Below, piece after piece: positions 13,381-14,032 of a stretch of DNA of 14,032 nt. This DNA is from Actinomycetota bacterium (GTDB lineage Bacteria > Actinomycetota > Acidimicrobiia > Acidimicrobiales > Poriferisodaliceae), in the NCBI GenBank assembly GCA_002731665.1, contig PCCJ01000124.1, positions 1-14,032 of the forward strand. The letters run 5' to 3'. The number at the start of each line of letters is the position of its first letter. The stretch's first letter is position 1. The notes under the pieces were generated by a model that was not told the origin of the DNA, did not search any database, and was given only the letters and a program-made list of their open reading frames with translations. Position numbers and translations under genes: made by a program.

Positions 13381-14032
13381 ATGTCATCTGCCCCGGTCAT
13401 GAATATCGATCCTGCTGATTTTTGGCGTGACCCGTACCCAACTCTTGCCGAAATGCGTTCCGTGGCTCCAATTTGCTACGTGCCAGAGATTGGGGCAACG
13501 CTAATAACCCGTCGAGATGACATCCATACCTGTGAAAAAAACGTAAGCGTCTTTTCTTCGGATCAACCGAGCGGGCTTATGAATGCTCTCATGGGGCGCA
13601 ACATGATGCGAAAAGACGGGGAAGAACACAGAAAAGAACGGTTCGTTTACTACCCAACGATCTCGCCAAGAAAGGTTGAACAACTTTGGGCTGAACTTTT
13701 TGCGGAACTTACGAGCACGATTTTAGATCGATTTGCTTCGTCAGGCTCAACTGATCTTGTTCCCGATTACGCGATAGCTACGAGCGGAGAGGCGCTAAAA
13801 GCGATGACTGGATTAGTTCAGGTGAAGTTCGCGGATCTTGATGCCTGGAGCCAAGCAATGATCGATGGTGTCGCGAACTACATAGGGGACCCTCTCATCG
13901 AAGCGCGTTGTGTGTCTGCAACAGAATCGATCGATCTCGCTATCGATCAACGTCTGGCAGACATTCGGGAAAAGCCTGATGCAAGTTTACTTTCAGTGAT
14001 GACACAAGCTGGAATGCCAGAGGAAATGGTGA
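13381..14032 (+). CDS. Cytochrome P450, N-terminal part (runs off right edge)
   Basis: The visible 217 residues open MSSAPVMNIDPADFWRDPYP and have the soluble bacterial P450 N-terminus. GATLITRRDDIHTC is the B-helix region, and MRKDGEEHRKER is the C-helix HxxxR that contacts the haem propionate. The I-helix threonine and cysteine ligand lie outside the window. Soluble P450s hydroxylate hydrophobic substrates with electrons from a ferredoxin; no such partner is in view. There is no Shine-Dalgarno before ATG 13381. TGTAAT (13366-13371) ends nine bases upstream and could be a -10 for an almost leaderless transcript. An in-frame ATG at 13399 is a weaker alternative. It is separated from the export operon by 165 bases, so it is probably its own unit. 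Confidence 0.9.
   Translation, partial: MSSAPVMNIDPADFWRDPYPTLAEMRSVAPICYVPEIGATLITRRDDIHTCEKNVSVFSSDQPSGLMNALMGRNMMRKDGEEHRKERFVYYPTISPRKVEQLWAELFAELTSTILDRFASSGSTDLVPDYAIATSGEALKAMTGLVQVKFADLDAWSQAMIDGVANYIGDPLIEARCVSATESIDLAIDQRLADIREKPDASLLSVMTQAGMPEEMV

Overview
The window looks like chromosomal DNA from a moderate-GC member of the Actinomycetota, most plausibly a free-living Acidimicrobiia-type lineage. That placement is inferred from gene content: an F420-type luciferase-like oxidoreductase of the MSMEG_2256 kind, a homologue of the mycothiol-dependent nitroreductase Rv2466c, a SerB with a long ACT-containing N-terminus as in mycobacterial SerB2, and a lipoprotein/peptidoglycan-binding adaptor/ABC exporter operon of actinobacterial style. 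Several starts lack a Shine-Dalgarno sequence, which also fits actinobacteria. No rRNA, tRNA, transposon, phage or CRISPR signal was seen.

Layout, left to right. Positions 1-1537 (minus) hold the N-terminal part of an enoyl-CoA hydratase/isomerase and, upstream of it, serB. A roughly 250-base divergent spacer leads to a YeiH/UPF0324-family membrane protein (plus). It converges on a CaiB/BaiF-family CoA enzyme of the alpha-methylacyl-CoA racemase (AMACR) subgroup (minus), which is divergent from a beta-lactamase-fold serine hydrolase (plus). Positions 5214-7683 (minus) form a redox block: F420-type oxidoreductase, pyridoxamine-phosphate-oxidase-fold protein and Rv2466c-like thioredoxin-fold protein. 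Two convergent alpha/beta hydrolases follow (7794-9421). Positions 9619-13215 (plus) are a tightly coupled four-gene export operon: lipoprotein, membrane-fusion adaptor with an embedded peptidoglycan-binding domain, MacB-type ATPase and MacB/FtsX-type permease, with 4-base overlaps at each junction. The window ends inside a cytochrome P450 gene (plus).

Taken together, most of the left two thirds reads as scattered catabolic and redox enzymes: CoA-ester chemistry, ester hydrolysis, and F420/flavin, thiol and P450 redox. The right third is an envelope export machine. The points most worth following are two catalytic-residue losses (His to Phe in the AMACR-type protein, and the second Cys of CxxC to Ala in the Rv2466c-like protein), four 11-base direct repeats just ahead of the export operon, a perfect 7+7 inverted repeat abutting the start of the redox pair, and an internally duplicated Cys/PDPxF domain in the lipoprotein.
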